Shown here in pieces: positions 6,128-6,274 of a stretch of 6,274 nucleotides of DNA; the stretch's first letter is position 1, and each line of letters begins with the position of its first letter. The translations under genes were made by a program, and so were the position numbers. A model generated the notes under the pieces. The model searched no databases. It saw nothing but the letters and a program-made list of their open reading frames with translations, and had not been told where the DNA came from. The stretch is from CAZIPZ01 sp964541075 (GTDB lineage Bacteria > Acidobacteriota > Terriglobia > 20CM-2-55-15), in contig CAZIPZ010000211.1 in assembly GCA_964541075.1 (NCBI GenBank), forward strand, positions 1 to 6,274, read 5' to 3'.

Positions 6128-6274
6128 ATGAAGGTGAAGAAGCTGGGCTTCGTGGTTTTGTTTGTCTTGGCGTTGCTGGGCATGACGCTCACATTTACGG
6201 CGCAAAATCCGCCGCCGAATCCCACTCCAGACAAGATGGAGCAGTTCGAGGACGCACATAAGAACCTTTTCGGA
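6128..6274 (+). CDS. N-terminus of a second secreted DUF1549-type protein (cut by window end)
   Basis: The first 49 codons of a gene run off the window. A Sec signal peptide (MKVKKLGFVVLFVLALLGM) ends near TFTA before Gln-Asn. A proline-rich stretch follows, then MEQFEDAHKNLFG. EQFEDAHK-x-L also occurs in the DUF1549/DUF1553 protein (residues 40-49), at almost the same distance from the start. As there, the gene lies directly after an NTF2-like gene. I infer a paralogue of the DUF1549/DUF1553 protein. The DUF1549 domain itself lies outside the window, so this rests on the linker motif and gene order. A strong GAGGAGG ribosome binding site precedes it, within a hairpin. Confidence 0.75.
   Translation, partial: MKVKKLGFVVLFVLALLGMTLTFTAQNPPPNPTPDKMEQFEDAHKNLFG

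Overview
The window is an accessory-type stretch of a bacterial genome, with every supported gene on the + strand. The likely host is an Acidobacteriota member of the Solibacter/Bryobacter type. The reasons are moderate-to-high GC, clear Shine-Dalgarno sequences, Sec signal peptides ending in 'FAQ'/'MAQ'-like motifs, and the pairing of DUF1549/DUF1553 and DUF1501 proteins. That pairing is also common in Planctomycetota and Verrucomicrobiota, so the phylum is an inference. No RNA gene, CRISPR array or intact insertion sequence was seen.

Layout: (1) 1-170 holds a possible C-terminal end of an upstream gene and a strong palindrome (61-92) bracketed by an 8-bp direct repeat. (2) 177-755 encodes a secreted NTF2/SnoaL-like protein, followed by a weak terminator-like hairpin. 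(3) A near-consensus sigma70 promoter (861-889) precedes a probable operon. Its genes are a monoheme-type DUF1549/DUF1553 protein (942-2879), a Tat-exported DUF1501 protein (2896-4344, 16 nt downstream), and a secreted SUMF1/formylglycine-generating-enzyme-fold protein (4429-5301). (4) 5395-6039 encodes a second secreted NTF2-like protein, clearly paralogous to the first. (5) 6128 to the window end is the N-terminus of a further secreted protein whose start matches that of the DUF1549 protein (shared EQFEDAHK motif), so a second copy of the module appears to begin here.

The genes look like an envelope or secreted system. A c-type-heme-motif protein and an alkaline-phosphatase-superfamily DUF1501 protein form the core, and small NTF2-fold proteins and a SUMF1-fold protein are probable partners. 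The SUMF1-fold protein lacks the catalytic cysteine pair of true formylglycine-generating enzymes, so it is unlikely to activate sulfatases. The substrate and reaction of the system cannot be read from sequence. The most notable points are the apparent tandem duplication of the NTF2-DUF1549 unit, the cysteine-less SUMF1 protein, and the glutamine that follows every predicted Sec cleavage site.
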